From assembly GCF_000527175.1 (NCBI RefSeq), contig NZ_AZUR01000001.1:841011-905010 (forward strand): a stretch of DNA of 64,000 nucleotides, given 5' to 3'. Source of the DNA: Pseudogulbenkiania sp. MAI-1. GTDB taxonomy: Bacteria; Pseudomonadota; Gammaproteobacteria; Burkholderiales; Chromobacteriaceae. Positions within the stretch are counted from its first letter, which is position 1. Every line of letters starts with the position of its first letter. The position numbers and the translations under genes were made by a program. This document shows positions 17,024 through 25,125 of the stretch, piece by piece. The notes below the pieces were generated by a model. The model searched no databases and had not been told where the DNA came from. It worked only from the letters and a program-made list of their open reading frames with translations.

Positions 17024-18049
17024 TTACAGCAGCGGCCAGCGCATGTCGTCCTTGAACAGCAAGGACACGCCGCGCTCGTCATGCTCCATCAGGTCGATGC
17101 GCGCCAGCTCCGGTACCAGCGGCGACAGCTCGGCGTGCACCCATTCCGCCACCGAGGCGGGGTGGCCGTTGCGGATGCCGGCGAGCTGGTCGAGCGGGTT
17201 GTGGTCGAGCTGGCGGTAGACCGGCTTGAAGCGGTCCTTGACGTCGCCGAAGTCGAGCAGCCAGCCCATGGCGCTGTCGAGCTCGCCCGCCAGCATCAGC
17301 CGGACCAGGTAGCTGTGGCCGGTGTAGTTGCCCTCGGCGTCGAACGGCACCGCGCTCTCGAAGTGCTGTTCCTTCCAGATGCGGAAGGCGCGGCCGTCGA
17401 ACTGGCTGCCGGCGGTGTGGGTCTCGCGCACCTCGACCCAGGCCAGCCCGGCCAGTTGGCCCGACAGCTCTTCATAGATCCACTGCGCCAACACCTCGCT
17501 GGTGGGGTTGGCGAGGCCGGGGATGTCGTTCAGGTAGCGGTGGTTGAGGCGCAGGAACAGCCGGCCCCAGGCTGCGGCCAGGTCGACATGGCTGACCGAC
17601 GTGGCGTCGGCCACCAGCCGCACGCCGAAGCCGTGGCCGTGCAGCCGGCCGCACTTGTGCCCGGCTGGCACGTGCGGCAGCTGGTGGGCGGCCTCGAAGC
17701 CGGCGTTGAGCCAGACCAGCGCGGTGCCGTTGTCGAGGATCACGCCGCGCTCGGGCGCGCTCTGCAAGGCCAGGCTGTGCGGGAAGCTCAGCTGCTCGCA
17801 CAGGTGGTGCGCGATGGCGAGGTCGTCGACGGCCGCCATGTGCTGGTTGAGCGAGGCGTAGTTGAGCGGCCGCACCACGCGCTGCAGCGTCTCGGCCAGC
17901 CCCGCCTGATTGGTGTGGATGTTCTCCACGCGCAGCTGCACGCGGAAGCTGTGGCCGTGCAGGCCGGCGAACTGCGGCTCGAACCAGTCGGCGGGCAATT
18001 GGCGTGCCGCCTCGAAGCGGGCGCCGGCCAGAAGATAGGATGCGTGCAT
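17024..18049 (-). CDS. queD: 6-carboxytetrahydropterin synthase with three tandem PTPS modules
   Basis: A 341-aa protein, far longer than the usual ~120-aa QueD. Three PTPS-fold modules can be traced. Module 1 (about 5-112) has LHGHSF (H31, H33) but R16 in place of the first zinc histidine and no catalytic Cys. Module 2 (about 113-225) is complete: H122, C133, H137, H139, LNHRYLN and E209. Module 3 (about 226-341) has LDFGDVK and LDHNPLD but lacks the zinc histidines. Activity therefore probably resides in the middle module. It converts 7,8-dihydroneopterin triphosphate to CPH4. The gene starts 2 bp after the queC stop. Confidence 0.88.
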   Translation of the reverse strand: MHASYLLAGARFEAARQLPADWFEPQFAGLHGHSFRVQLRVENIHTNQAGLAETLQRVVRPLNYASLNQHMAAVDDLAIAHHLCEQLSFPHSLALQSAPERGVILDNGTALVWLNAGFEAAHQLPHVPAGHKCGRLHGHGFGVRLVADATSVSHVDLAAAWGRLFLRLNHRYLNDIPGLANPTSEVLAQWIYEELSGQLAGLAWVEVRETHTAGSQFDGRAFRIWKEQHFESAVPFDAEGNYTGHSYLVRLMLAGELDSAMGWLLDFGDVKDRFKPVYRQLDHNPLDQLAGIRNGHPASVAEWVHAELSPLVPELARIDLMEHDERGVSLLFKDDMRWPLL

Positions 18050-18051
18050 GG

Positions 18052-18744
18052 TCAGCCCTGGCGGAAACGTTCGACCAGCGGGTCGGCTACGCCGGCCTCG
18101 GCAAAGCCCCTGGCGCGCAGCTCGCAGGCGGCGCAGTGGCCGCACGGCGGCTGCTCGCCGTTGTAGCAGGTGTGGCTGAAGGCCAGTGCTTCCAGCGCGC
18201 CGACCCGTTCGGCCAGATGCACCGTTTCGGCCTTGGACAGGTACATCAGCGGGGTGTGCAGTTCCACCCGGGAGTCGAGGCCCAGGCGTAGCGCCAGCTC
18301 CAGCGCCTTCAGCGTGTTCTCGCGGCAATCCGGGTAGCCGGAGTAGTCGGTCTGCGCCACGCCGGTTACCAGGTGGCGCGCGCCGCGAGTGTAGCCGAAG
18401 GCGGCGGCGAAGCTGAGGAAGATCAGGTTGCGGCCGGGCACGAAGGTGTTGGGCAGCTCGGTGTCGTCGTCGGCGCGGGCACCTTGTTCCGGCGTGATGC
18501 TGGCGTCGGTCAGTGCGTTGCCGCCGATGGCGGCGAAGGTGTCGATCGGCAGCACGGTGTGCGGCACGCCGGCCAGCGCGGCGATGGTCTTGGCGCAGTC
18601 GAGCTCGACGCGGTGGCGCTGGCCGTAGTCGAAGGTGACGGCTTCCACGTTGCCGGCGCCGAAGCGCTGCAGTGCCCAGTAGAGGCAGGTGGTGGAGTCC
18701 TGGCCGCCGGACAGGACGACGAGGGCTTTGTCGTTTGAATTCAT
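18052..18744 (-). CDS. queC: 7-cyano-7-deazaguanine (preQ0) synthase
   Basis: A 230-aa PP-loop ATPase with the motif VVLSGGQDSTTCLYWAL at the N-terminus. A C-terminal zinc site of four cysteines (CYNGEQPPCGHCAAC) is present. It turns 7-carboxy-7-deazaguanine into preQ0, the base later inserted in tRNA. It is the first gene of queC-queD-queE. The start is uncertain between ATG 18744 (MNSNDKALVV) and ATG 18756; neither has a strong ribosome site. I chose 18744 for its closeness to the conserved motif. Confidence 0.93.
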   Translation of the reverse strand: MNSNDKALVVLSGGQDSTTCLYWALQRFGAGNVEAVTFDYGQRHRVELDCAKTIAALAGVPHTVLPIDTFAAIGGNALTDASITPEQGARADDDTELPNTFVPGRNLIFLSFAAAFGYTRGARHLVTGVAQTDYSGYPDCRENTLKALELALRLGLDSRVELHTPLMYLSKAETVHLAERVGALEALAFSHTCYNGEQPPCGHCAACELRARGFAEAGVADPLVERFRQG

Positions 18745-18918
18745 TGAGGTTTCCATCGAAAAACAGTCGAGGTCACGCGGCACGCGGGATCGGTCTCACC
18801 CGGCACCGGCGGCGCGCCCGCAAGGGCGCCGTCGAACCCGCTAATGTAGCAGAAATGCGCCATTCCAGCCAGATGACGGGCGTATGACCGGTCCCTCGAT
18901 TTTGTTATGGCCCATGGC

Positions 18919-18951
18919 GGCTGAGCCTGCCGCCATGGGGCAGGCTCAGCC
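18919..18951 (-). terminator. Hairpin at the end of the MocR gene
   Basis: A 13-bp perfect stem GGCTGAGCCTGCC/GGCAGGCTCAGCC with a seven-base loop overlaps the stop codon of the MocR gene. An alternative stem CATGGCGG/CCGCCATG shares part of it. There is no long U run, so termination may be weak. Confidence 0.5.
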
Positions 18952-20355
18952 GTGCAGCGTGCTTTCCAGCGTTTGCCACAGCTCCGCGTCGCCGCACTGC
19001 GCCACGTTGAAGCGCAGGTGGCGGCTGGGCGCGCCCGCCGGGCTGAAGTAGCGCCCCGGCGCCAGCAGCAGGCCGGCGCTGCGGGCGCGTTCGGTCCAGG
19101 CCTCGACGTCGACGCCGGCCGGCGCCTCGGCCCACAGCAGGAAGCCTTCGGTCGGCTCGTGCCAGGGCGTGAAGCCCAGGCCCTTGAGCCGGGCGAGGGC
19201 GTCGCTGCGCAACGGGGCCAGCCGCTTGCGCAGGCCGTCGACGTGGCGCCGGTAGCGCCCGCCGGTGAGCAGGCGGTAGACCAGCGTTTCCACCGCTTCC
19301 GGCGTGGTCATGCCGGTGATCAGCTTGATGTCGGTGAGCGCGGCGATGCGCCCGGCGTCGGCGGCGATGTAACCGCAGCGCAGGTTGGCCGACAGCGTCT
19401 TGGTGAAGCTGGCGAGGTAGATCACCCGCGCCAGGCCGTCCAGCGCCGCCAGCCGCACGCCGGGGCGCGCCTCGAAGTCGGCGTAGATGTCGTCCTCCAC
19501 CGCCAGGCAGTTCCACTGCTCCAGGAGCCGCAGCACCTTGTGCGCCACCGGCAGCGTCAGCGTGCTGCCGGTCGGGTTGTGCAGCGCACTGACGGTGAGG
19601 AACAGCCGTGGGCGGTGCTGGCGCAGCGCGTCGGCCAGGGCATCGGTATCCGGGCCGTGCGGCGTGCGCGGGATACCGACCACGTTGACGCGCGCCAGCC
19701 GCAGCGCGGCGTGGAAGTTGTAGAAGCCGGGGTCGTCCACCAGCACGGTGTCGCCCGGCGTGGTGGTCAGGCGCAGGATCAGGTCGAGCGCGTGGGTGGC
19801 GCTGGTGGTGGTGACGAGCTGTGCCGGCGACAGCGTCAGCCCCAGGCCTTCCAGTTTCTGCACCAGCGCCTCGCGCAGCGGCAGATAGCCCTGTGGGCTG
19901 CCGTAGCCGACCAGGCGCGGCGCGGCCTGGCCGAGTGCGCGCCACTCGGCGGCGAGCGGCCCTTCGGCCAGCCACGCCGACGGCAGGCTGCCGACGCCGG
20001 CCTGCCAGCGCAGGTTGCCGGCCAGATTGCGCCGCATCAGCTCCACCTCGCGCGAGAGCGCGCTGTCGGCCGGGTGCGCCTCCCGCCCGTGCCGTTCGTG
20101 GCGCTGGCCGGCGACGAAATAGCCGGCGCCGTGGCGGGCCTGGATCAGCCCGCGCGCCACCAGCCGCTCGTAGGCCTCGGCCACGGTGAAGCGGCTCACG
20201 GGGTAGCGCTCGGCCAGGGCGCGGATCGACGGCAGGCGCGCCCCGGCCGGCCACAGCTGGCGGCGGATGTTGTCGCTGCAGTAATCGACGATCTGGGTGG
20301 TGAGCGGTACCGGATGGGTGGCGGCGATCGGCCAGTGTTCGGCGGAAACTGTCAT
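18946..20355 (-). CDS. MocR-type transcriptional regulator (GntR HTH fused to aminotransferase fold)
   Basis: A 469-aa protein. The N-terminal winged helix (about 20-85) has the GntR pattern LWPAGARLPSIRALAERYPVSRFTVAEAYERL. The fold-type-I aminotransferase domain follows, with the PLP-lysine region SFTKTLSANLRCGYI. MocR regulators use PLP or an amino-acid adduct as ligand. The gene is divergent from an EamA-family exporter starting about 110 bp away, which is the usual target arrangement. The ligand cannot be read from the sequence. Confidence 0.92.
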   Translation of the reverse strand: MTVSAEHWPIAATHPVPLTTQIVDYCSDNIRRQLWPAGARLPSIRALAERYPVSRFTVAEAYERLVARGLIQARHGAGYFVAGQRHERHGREAHPADSALSREVELMRRNLAGNLRWQAGVGSLPSAWLAEGPLAAEWRALGQAAPRLVGYGSPQGYLPLREALVQKLEGLGLTLSPAQLVTTTSATHALDLILRLTTTPGDTVLVDDPGFYNFHAALRLARVNVVGIPRTPHGPDTDALADALRQHRPRLFLTVSALHNPTGSTLTLPVAHKVLRLLEQWNCLAVEDDIYADFEARPGVRLAALDGLARVIYLASFTKTLSANLRCGYIAADAGRIAALTDIKLITGMTTPEAVETLVYRLLTGGRYRRHVDGLRKRLAPLRSDALARLKGLGFTPWHEPTEGFLLWAEAPAGVDVEAWTERARSAGLLLAPGRYFSPAGAPSRHLRFNVAQCGDAELWQTLESTLHG

Positions 20356-20464
20356 GGCGGTGCGACCTGTACAGTGAGGGTGGTGATCGGGATAACTGTC
20401 TGGATTATGGCAGACAGTGCTGCGTTACGCTCGTGGCTAATCCATCCTTCTCGGAGTGCGTATC

Positions 20465-21331
20465 ATGAGCAACACCGCCTCGCGGCCCCTGGCCGGCCTG
20501 TTGTGGGGGCTGGCCGGCGTGGCCTGTTTCAGCGGCACGCTGACCGCCTCGCGTCTGGCTTCGTTCGAGCTCGACCCGATCTTCATCGGCCTGGGGCGCG
20601 CCTTGCTGCCCGCGCTGCTGGGCGGGCTGTTGCTGTGGCTGACGGGCTCTCCCAGACCGACGCCGGGCCAGTGGCGCCGGCTGGCGCTGGTGGCGGGCGG
20701 CGTGGTGATCGGTTTCCCGGTGTTCTCCACCCTCGCCGTGGCGCAGGTGCCGGCCTCGCACGCGGCGGTGTTCGGCGGGCTGCTGCCCTTGGCCACGGCG
20801 GCCTTCGCCACCTGGCGCGGCGGCGAGCGGCCACGCCCCTTGTTCTGGCTGTTCGCGCTGACCGGCAGCGCGCTGGTGGTGGGGTACGCCTGGTGGCAGG
20901 CAGAGGGCGGCTGGCAGGGGGCGGATGGCTGGATGCTGCTGGCCATCCTGCTGTGCGGCATCGGCTACGCCGAGGGCGGGCGGCTGGCGCGCGAACTGGG
21001 CAGCTGGCAGACCATCTGCTGGGCGCTGCTGCTGGCCGCACCGTTCCTGCTGTTGCCGGTGTGGTGGTATCGGCCGGCGGCCATCACCCACTGGCAGACC
21101 TGGGCCGGTTTCGCCTACGTCAGCCTGATCAGCATGTTCATCGGCTTCTTCATCTGGTATCGCGGCCTGGCGCTGGGCGGGGTGGCGCGGGTCAGCCAGG
21201 TGCAGCTGTTGCAGCCCTTCGGCATGATGCTGACCGGCATGTTGGTGTTGGGGGAGCAGCTCAATCCCGGCATGTTGCTGGTGACGGCGGGTGTCGTGGT
21301 GTGCGTCGCGCTGGGACGCAAGGCGGTGTGA
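20465..21331 (+). CDS. EamA/DMT-family transporter
   Basis: A 288-aa membrane protein with ten predicted helices formed by two EamA repeats, each about 140 residues. The second repeat ends with the typical GMMLTGMLVLGEQLNPGMLL block. Such proteins usually export amino acids or metabolites. Divergent transcription from the MocR gene suggests that regulator controls it. The start at ATG 20465 follows GGAG at good spacing; the in-frame GTG at 20456 is an alternative that adds three residues. Confidence 0.88.
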   Translation: MSNTASRPLAGLLWGLAGVACFSGTLTASRLASFELDPIFIGLGRALLPALLGGLLLWLTGSPRPTPGQWRRLALVAGGVVIGFPVFSTLAVAQVPASHAAVFGGLLPLATAAFATWRGGERPRPLFWLFALTGSALVVGYAWWQAEGGWQGADGWMLLAILLCGIGYAEGGRLARELGSWQTICWALLLAAPFLLLPVWWYRPAAITHWQTWAGFAYVSLISMFIGFFIWYRGLALGGVARVSQVQLLQPFGMMLTGMLVLGEQLNPGMLLVTAGVVVCVALGRKAV

Positions 21332-21339
21332 CAAAAGCG

Positions 21340-21371
21340 TGGCCGAAGCCCATTTGACGGGGCTTCGGCCA
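21340..21371. terminator. Bidirectional hairpin between the EamA gene and nemA
   Basis: A perfect 12-bp stem TGGCCGAAGCCC/GGGCTTCGGCCA with an eight-base loop lies between two convergent genes. A second stem, CCGGTGCT/AGCACCGG, brackets the nemA stop codon at 21397-21418. Confidence 0.6.
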
Positions 21372-21404
21372 TGCAGGTCGAGGCAGTCTAGCTGATGCCG
21401 GTGC

Positions 21405-22502
21405 TTAATTCAGCACCGGATAGTCCGTATACCCCTCGGCGCCACCGCCGTAGAAGGTGGCCGGTTGCGGCTCGTTGAGCGCGGCTCCCTTGGCGAAGCG
21501 CGCCGGCAGGTCCGGGTTGGCGATGAAGGGGCGGCCGAAGGCCACGGCGTCGATCAGCCCGGCGTGCAGCAGCTCTTCGGCCTTGCCCACGGTGTAGCCG
21601 CCGGCGGCGACGATGGGGTGCGGGTAGGCCTGGCGTACGGCGCGGCGGAATTCGTCCGGCCACTTCGGCCCGCCGGCCCAGTCCGGCTCCGACAGGTGCA
21701 GGTAGGCGATCTTGCGCTGGGCGATTGCTCCGATCAGATACAGCGCCATCTCCTGCTGATCGGTTTCCGACAGGCCGTTGAACACGCCCAGCGGCGAGAG
21801 GCGGATGCCGACGTGCTCGGCGTCCCATTCCCCGATCACCGCGTCCAGCACCTCCAGCACCAGGCGCGCGCGGTTTTCCACGCTGCCGCCGTACTGGTCG
21901 GTGCGCACGTTGGCGGCCGGCGACAGGAACTGGTCCAGCAGGTAGCCGTGCGCGGCGTGGATTTCCACCAGGTCGAAGCCGGCGCGGCGGGCGTTGTCGG
22001 TGGCGCGGCGGAAGTCTTCGAGCAGATCCTCCACCTCCGCCGTTTCCAGCGCGCGCGGCTCGGTGGTCGGCACGCGGATCAGCTGGCCGTTGTCGTCGCG
22101 CACATTGGTATTGCTGTCGGCCTTGATCGCCGACGGCGCCACCGGCGCCTCGCCGTTCGGTTGCAGCACGTGGTGCGAGATGCGGCCGGTGTGCCACAGC
22201 TGGATGGCGATCTTGCCGCCCTCCGCGTGCACGGTGTCGGTCACCTGCCGCCAGGCCCGGACCTGCTCCTCGCTGTAGATGCCCGGCGCGCCGGCGTAGC
22301 CCTTGGCGGTGGGCGAGATATGGGTGCCCTCGTTGATGATCAGGCCGGCGCCGGCGCGCTGGCGGTAGTATTCGGCGGCGTGCGGGCCGGGGACGTCGCC
22401 CGGCTCGAGGTTGCGCAGGCGGGTCAGCGGCGCCATCAGCACGCGGTTGTTCAGCGTCACGGCGCCCAGGCGCAGCGGGGTGAGCAGTTTGTCGGCTTGC
22501 AT
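21405..22502 (-). CDS. nemA: N-ethylmaleimide reductase / old yellow enzyme
   Basis: A 365-aa FMN-dependent alkene reductase. The N-terminal LLTPLRLGAVTLNNRVLMAPLTR, the FMN block AIQLWHTGRISH and the signature VEIHAAHGYLLDQFLSPAANVR are all present. It reduces electrophilic alkenes, nitro compounds and quinones with NADPH. The start at 22502 begins MQADKLLTPL; upstream codons overlap intergenic sequence. It follows the nitroreductase gene by 28 bp on the same strand, forming a probable two-gene electrophile-defence unit controlled by the nearby TetR. Confidence 0.93.
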   Translation of the reverse strand: MQADKLLTPLRLGAVTLNNRVLMAPLTRLRNLEPGDVPGPHAAEYYRQRAGAGLIINEGTHISPTAKGYAGAPGIYSEEQVRAWRQVTDTVHAEGGKIAIQLWHTGRISHHVLQPNGEAPVAPSAIKADSNTNVRDDNGQLIRVPTTEPRALETAEVEDLLEDFRRATDNARRAGFDLVEIHAAHGYLLDQFLSPAANVRTDQYGGSVENRARLVLEVLDAVIGEWDAEHVGIRLSPLGVFNGLSETDQQEMALYLIGAIAQRKIAYLHLSEPDWAGGPKWPDEFRRAVRQAYPHPIVAAGGYTVGKAEELLHAGLIDAVAFGRPFIANPDLPARFAKGAALNEPQPATFYGGGAEGYTDYPVLN

Positions 22503-22530
22503 GATCGTGTCCTTTCGGAAGGGGCGAGGT

Positions 22531-23271
22531 TTAGAGGTCGAATCCGAAGCCCTGGCGGCGGGCGACCGGGGCGGTGTCCGAGAAATACACGCGCTGGTAG
22601 TACTGCGCGGTGTTGGCCGACCAATCGAGGCCGTCTTCACGACCCTGTTGCTGCCAGTGGCGGGCCAGGGTCTGGTCGTAGGCGGCGATGCTGGCCGGCA
22701 GCGCGGCGGCGTCGTAGCGTTCGCGGTGGACGAAGCTCTCGCGCGGCAGGCGCGGCTTGATCGCGCCGTCGTCGCGGATGTGGCCCATGGCCACGCCGAC
22801 CAGCGGGAAGGTTAGCTCGGGCAGCCCGAGCAGCTCGACCATCGCCTGCGGATTGCGGCGGATGCCGCCGATCGGTACCACGCCGAGGCCGGCCGAGCGC
22901 GCCGCGGTCATCAGGTTGCCCAGCGCGATGCCGGCGTCCACCGCCGCCACCGCGAAGCCTTCCACGCTGTGGTGGATCACCTGCTCGTGGCCGGCGTTTT
23001 CCACCCCGAGGCGGGTCTTGTAGAAATCGGCCACCAGGGTGACGAACACCGGCGCCTGGGCGATCCACGGCTGGCCGCCGGCCAGGTCGGCGATCTTCTG
23101 GCGGCGCTCGGCGTCCTCTACCACCACCAGCGACACCTGCTGGCCGTTGATCGAGCTCGGGCCTTTCCAGGCGGCGTCGAGGATGGCGTCCAGCAGCTCC
23201 GGGGCGATCGGCGTATCGAGATAGCTGCGCACGCTGCGGTGCTGGTGCATCAGTTCCAGGGTCGGGTTCAT
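22531..23271 (-). CDS. NADPH-dependent nitroreductase family protein (NfsA-like)
   Basis: A 246-aa flavoprotein. The N-terminal HRSVRSYLDTPI binds the FMN phosphate, and GLGVVPIGGIRRNPQAMVELLGLP is the family C-terminal block. The length and pattern suit the NfsA/FRP subgroup of oxygen-insensitive nitroreductases. It probably acts on quinones or nitroaromatics. It leads the operon with nemA. Its promoter region carries a palindrome matching one in front of the TetR gene, so co-regulation is likely. Confidence 0.88.
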   Translation of the reverse strand: MNPTLELMHQHRSVRSYLDTPIAPELLDAILDAAWKGPSSINGQQVSLVVVEDAERRQKIADLAGGQPWIAQAPVFVTLVADFYKTRLGVENAGHEQVIHHSVEGFAVAAVDAGIALGNLMTAARSAGLGVVPIGGIRRNPQAMVELLGLPELTFPLVGVAMGHIRDDGAIKPRLPRESFVHRERYDAAALPASIAAYDQTLARHWQQQGREDGLDWSANTAQYYQRVYFSDTAPVARRQGFGFDL

Positions 23272-23294
23272 GCCGGATTCTCCAAACGAGTTAA

Positions 23295-23311
23295 GTAGAC
23301 CGGTCGTCTAC
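23295..23311. promoter_or_regulatory. Operator GTAGACCGGTCGTCTAC upstream of the nitroreductase gene
   Basis: A 17-bp inverted repeat with six-base arms GTAGAC/GTCTAC, 24 bp upstream of the nitroreductase start. It shares the core TAGACCxGTCGTCTA with the site before the TetR gene. The spacing suits a TetR dimer. Confidence 0.75.
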
Positions 23312-23361
23312 AAATCTGTCCAAAAAAACCTGCCGCAAGGCAGGCGGGGTAAAACCATGGC

Positions 23362-23964
23362 TCAGTGCGGGACCACCAGACGGCGCTTGGTATCGATCAG
23401 CAGCCGCTCCAGGCACGAGGGGTCGCGCAGCACCTTGACGCGCAGGGCAGCGCCGAGCCAGGCCGAGTAGAGCGCCTCGGCGAGCCCCTCGGCATCGTCC
23501 ACCGGCGCCAGCGAGCCGTCGGCGACGGCGGCGCGGATGCCCTCGGCCAGGCGGGCGGTGACGCGGTTCATGCCGGCGATGAGCTGCTCGCGCATCGGCT
23601 CGGACAGGTCGCACACCTCGCCGGCCATCTTCACCACCAGGCAGCGCGACAGGTGCGGACCGGTGTTGGCGCAGTCCATCCAGCGCTGGAAATAGGCCAG
23701 CAGCCGCGTCCGGCCGGTGCCGTTGGCCGGATCGGTCAACAGCGCCCGCATCGTCGCGTCGTAGTTGTCGAAGTAACGCGCCAGCAATTCCACCCCGAAG
23801 TCTTCCTTCGATTCGAAGTAGTGATAGAACGAGCCCTTCGGCACGCCGGCGGTCTTCAACAGCTCGGTCAGGCCGAGCGCGGTGAAGCCCAGACCGTAGA
23901 TCAGGTCTTCGCCGGTGCTGAGGATGTGCTCGCGGGTGTCGGGGTATGAACTGGGTCGTGCCAT
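23362..23964 (-). CDS. TetR-family regulator, NemR-like
   Basis: A 200-aa regulator. The HTH lies at about 25-45 (TALGLTELLKTAGVPKGSFYHYF). The ligand domain contains the segment LSRCLVVKMAGEVCDLSEPMR, which resembles the redox-sensing cysteine region of NemR. E. coli NemR senses electrophiles and HOCl through cysteine and represses nemA. Both nemA and a nitroreductase are adjacent here, and matching operators precede this gene and the nitroreductase. The start at 23964 (MARPSSYPD) is the conserved one; an earlier in-frame start at 24009 would run through the operator. Confidence 0.88.
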   Translation of the reverse strand: MARPSSYPDTREHILSTGEDLIYGLGFTALGLTELLKTAGVPKGSFYHYFESKEDFGVELLARYFDNYDATMRALLTDPANGTGRTRLLAYFQRWMDCANTGPHLSRCLVVKMAGEVCDLSEPMREQLIAGMNRVTARLAEGIRAAVADGSLAPVDDAEGLAEALYSAWLGAALRVKVLRDPSCLERLLIDTKRRLVVPH

Positions 23965-23978
23965 GGGGTGGATAATAA

Positions 23979-23993
23979 TAGACCAGTCGTCTA
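23979..23993. promoter_or_regulatory. Operator TAGACCAGTCGTCTA upstream of the TetR gene
   Basis: A 15-bp inverted repeat with five-base arms, 15 bp before the TetR start. It differs from the 23295-23311 site at one central base (A for G). It implies autoregulation and shared control of the nitroreductase-nemA unit. Confidence 0.75.
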
Positions 23994-24213
23994 GTTTCAA
24001 GCCGGGCACGCGAGGGTGTGGTTTTTTTGGGCTTGTTGTTCCTGTCTAGTAAAGTCGAAACAGCGTATCCGGCTGGTTGGCAGTGGGAGAATGGCAAGCC
24101 GAAGTGCTTGCGAGACCTGAGCAAGGAAGAGTTCATCTGGCTACCTCGTAACGCCGCCCCGCTAAGGCCTGGAATGAGGTGGATTTGCCCCATGGCCGTG
24201 CCGTCCGTGTTTT

Positions 24214-24276
24214 TCCTCTGAGCGCGCGATCTGTCTGCTCGCCGTGAGTAGGAAGAACTGGCTGTTCACCGACAAC
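24214..24276 (+). pseudogene. IS66-family transposase remnant, upstream piece
   Basis: The frame reads SSERAICLLAVSRKNWLFTDN. It matches the conserved ERAxRPxAxGRKNWLF block near the C-terminus of IS66 TnpC. It stops exactly at the left end of the IS21 element and resumes on the other side at 26478. Nothing convincing of the rest of TnpC is visible upstream; 24001-24213 holds no clear gene. Confidence 0.75.
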
Positions 24277-24336
24277 TGTCAAGCGACACGAGGATTTGAC
24301 CCCCTGGCGACATCTGGAATTGACCCCCAGGGTTAA

Positions 24337-25125
24337 TCAACTAGTTGATGTAATCGGTTCGGCCGTCGCCTTCTGCAGCAGGCCGCTCCGTCGTTTGTCG
24401 CGTAGCCGGTAACTATCTCCCCGGATCGTGACCACCTGGCTGTGATGCAGCAGCCGATCCAGGATGGCCGTTGCCGCCACTGCGTCACCAAACACTTGGC
24501 CCCATTCCCCCACCGGGCGGTTGCTGGTGATCAGTAGGCTTGCCCGCTCATAGCGCCGCGAGACCAGCTGGAAGAACAGGTGCGCTGCCGCCGGTTCCAG
24601 CGGCAGGTAGCCCAATTCATCGACGATCAGCAGCTTGGGTTTCGATAGCTGCAACAGCTTCTCCTCCAAGCGCCCATCGGCATGCGCCTTCGTCAGTCCA
24701 GCCATCAGAGACGCAGCAGAACTGAACAGCACCGTGTAACCCCGCTCTACCGCCTCACGCCCGAGTGCTACCGCCAAATGCGTCTTGCCGACTCCGGGCG
24801 GTCCCAGCAGCAACAACGCTTGACCGTGGCCAATCCAGCGCCCGGTGGCCAAATCCCGGACCTGGCCGGGATCAATCGACGGCTGCGCATCGAAGTCGAA
24901 GCCCTCCAGCGTGCGTACACAGGGGAATCGAGCCAGCTTCATCCCCATCTGGATGCGTCGCGTATCGCGCCGGGCCACCTCTCGCTCGGCCAGGAACAGC
25001 AGCGCTTCGCGCAGTGTCATTTGGGCACGGCTCGCTTCGTCCAGCAGGCTATCCAGCTGATCCCGGATCGCCGTCAAGTGCAGCCGGGTCAACAGTTCTT
25101 CCAGTCGGTCGGGTTCGATCATCAC
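24337..25125 (-). CDS. istB: IS21 helper ATPase IstB
   Basis: A 262-aa AAA+ ATPase of the IstB/DnaA-like family. The Walker A motif is LLLGPPGVGKTH (around 106-116) and Walker B is LLIVDELGYLPL. The motif LITSNRPVGEW is the sensor-1 region. IstB assembles on DNA and activates the IstA transposase. Its ATG overlaps the istA stop by 4 bp, the usual IS21 arrangement. No frameshift is visible. Confidence 0.95.
   Translation of the reverse strand: MMIEPDRLEELLTRLHLTAIRDQLDSLLDEASRAQMTLREALLFLAEREVARRDTRRIQMGMKLARFPCVRTLEGFDFDAQPSIDPGQVRDLATGRWIGHGQALLLLGPPGVGKTHLAVALGREAVERGYTVLFSSAASLMAGLTKAHADGRLEEKLLQLSKPKLLIVDELGYLPLEPAAAHLFFQLVSRRYERASLLITSNRPVGEWGQVFGDAVAATAILDRLLHHSQVVTIRGDSYRLRDKRRSGLLQKATAEPITSTS

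Noticed and set aside
18757..18918. Possible preQ1 riboswitch before queC
   Set aside because: I looked for the small preQ1-I pattern with its A-rich tail and did not find it; the leader is GC-rich with only a weak -10-like TACATT.
24018..24221. 67-codon frame before the IS66 fragment
   Set aside because: The segment GKPKCLRDLSKEEFIWLP faintly recalls an IS66 TnpB tail, but the match is too weak and no ribosome site is present. Left as unassigned.
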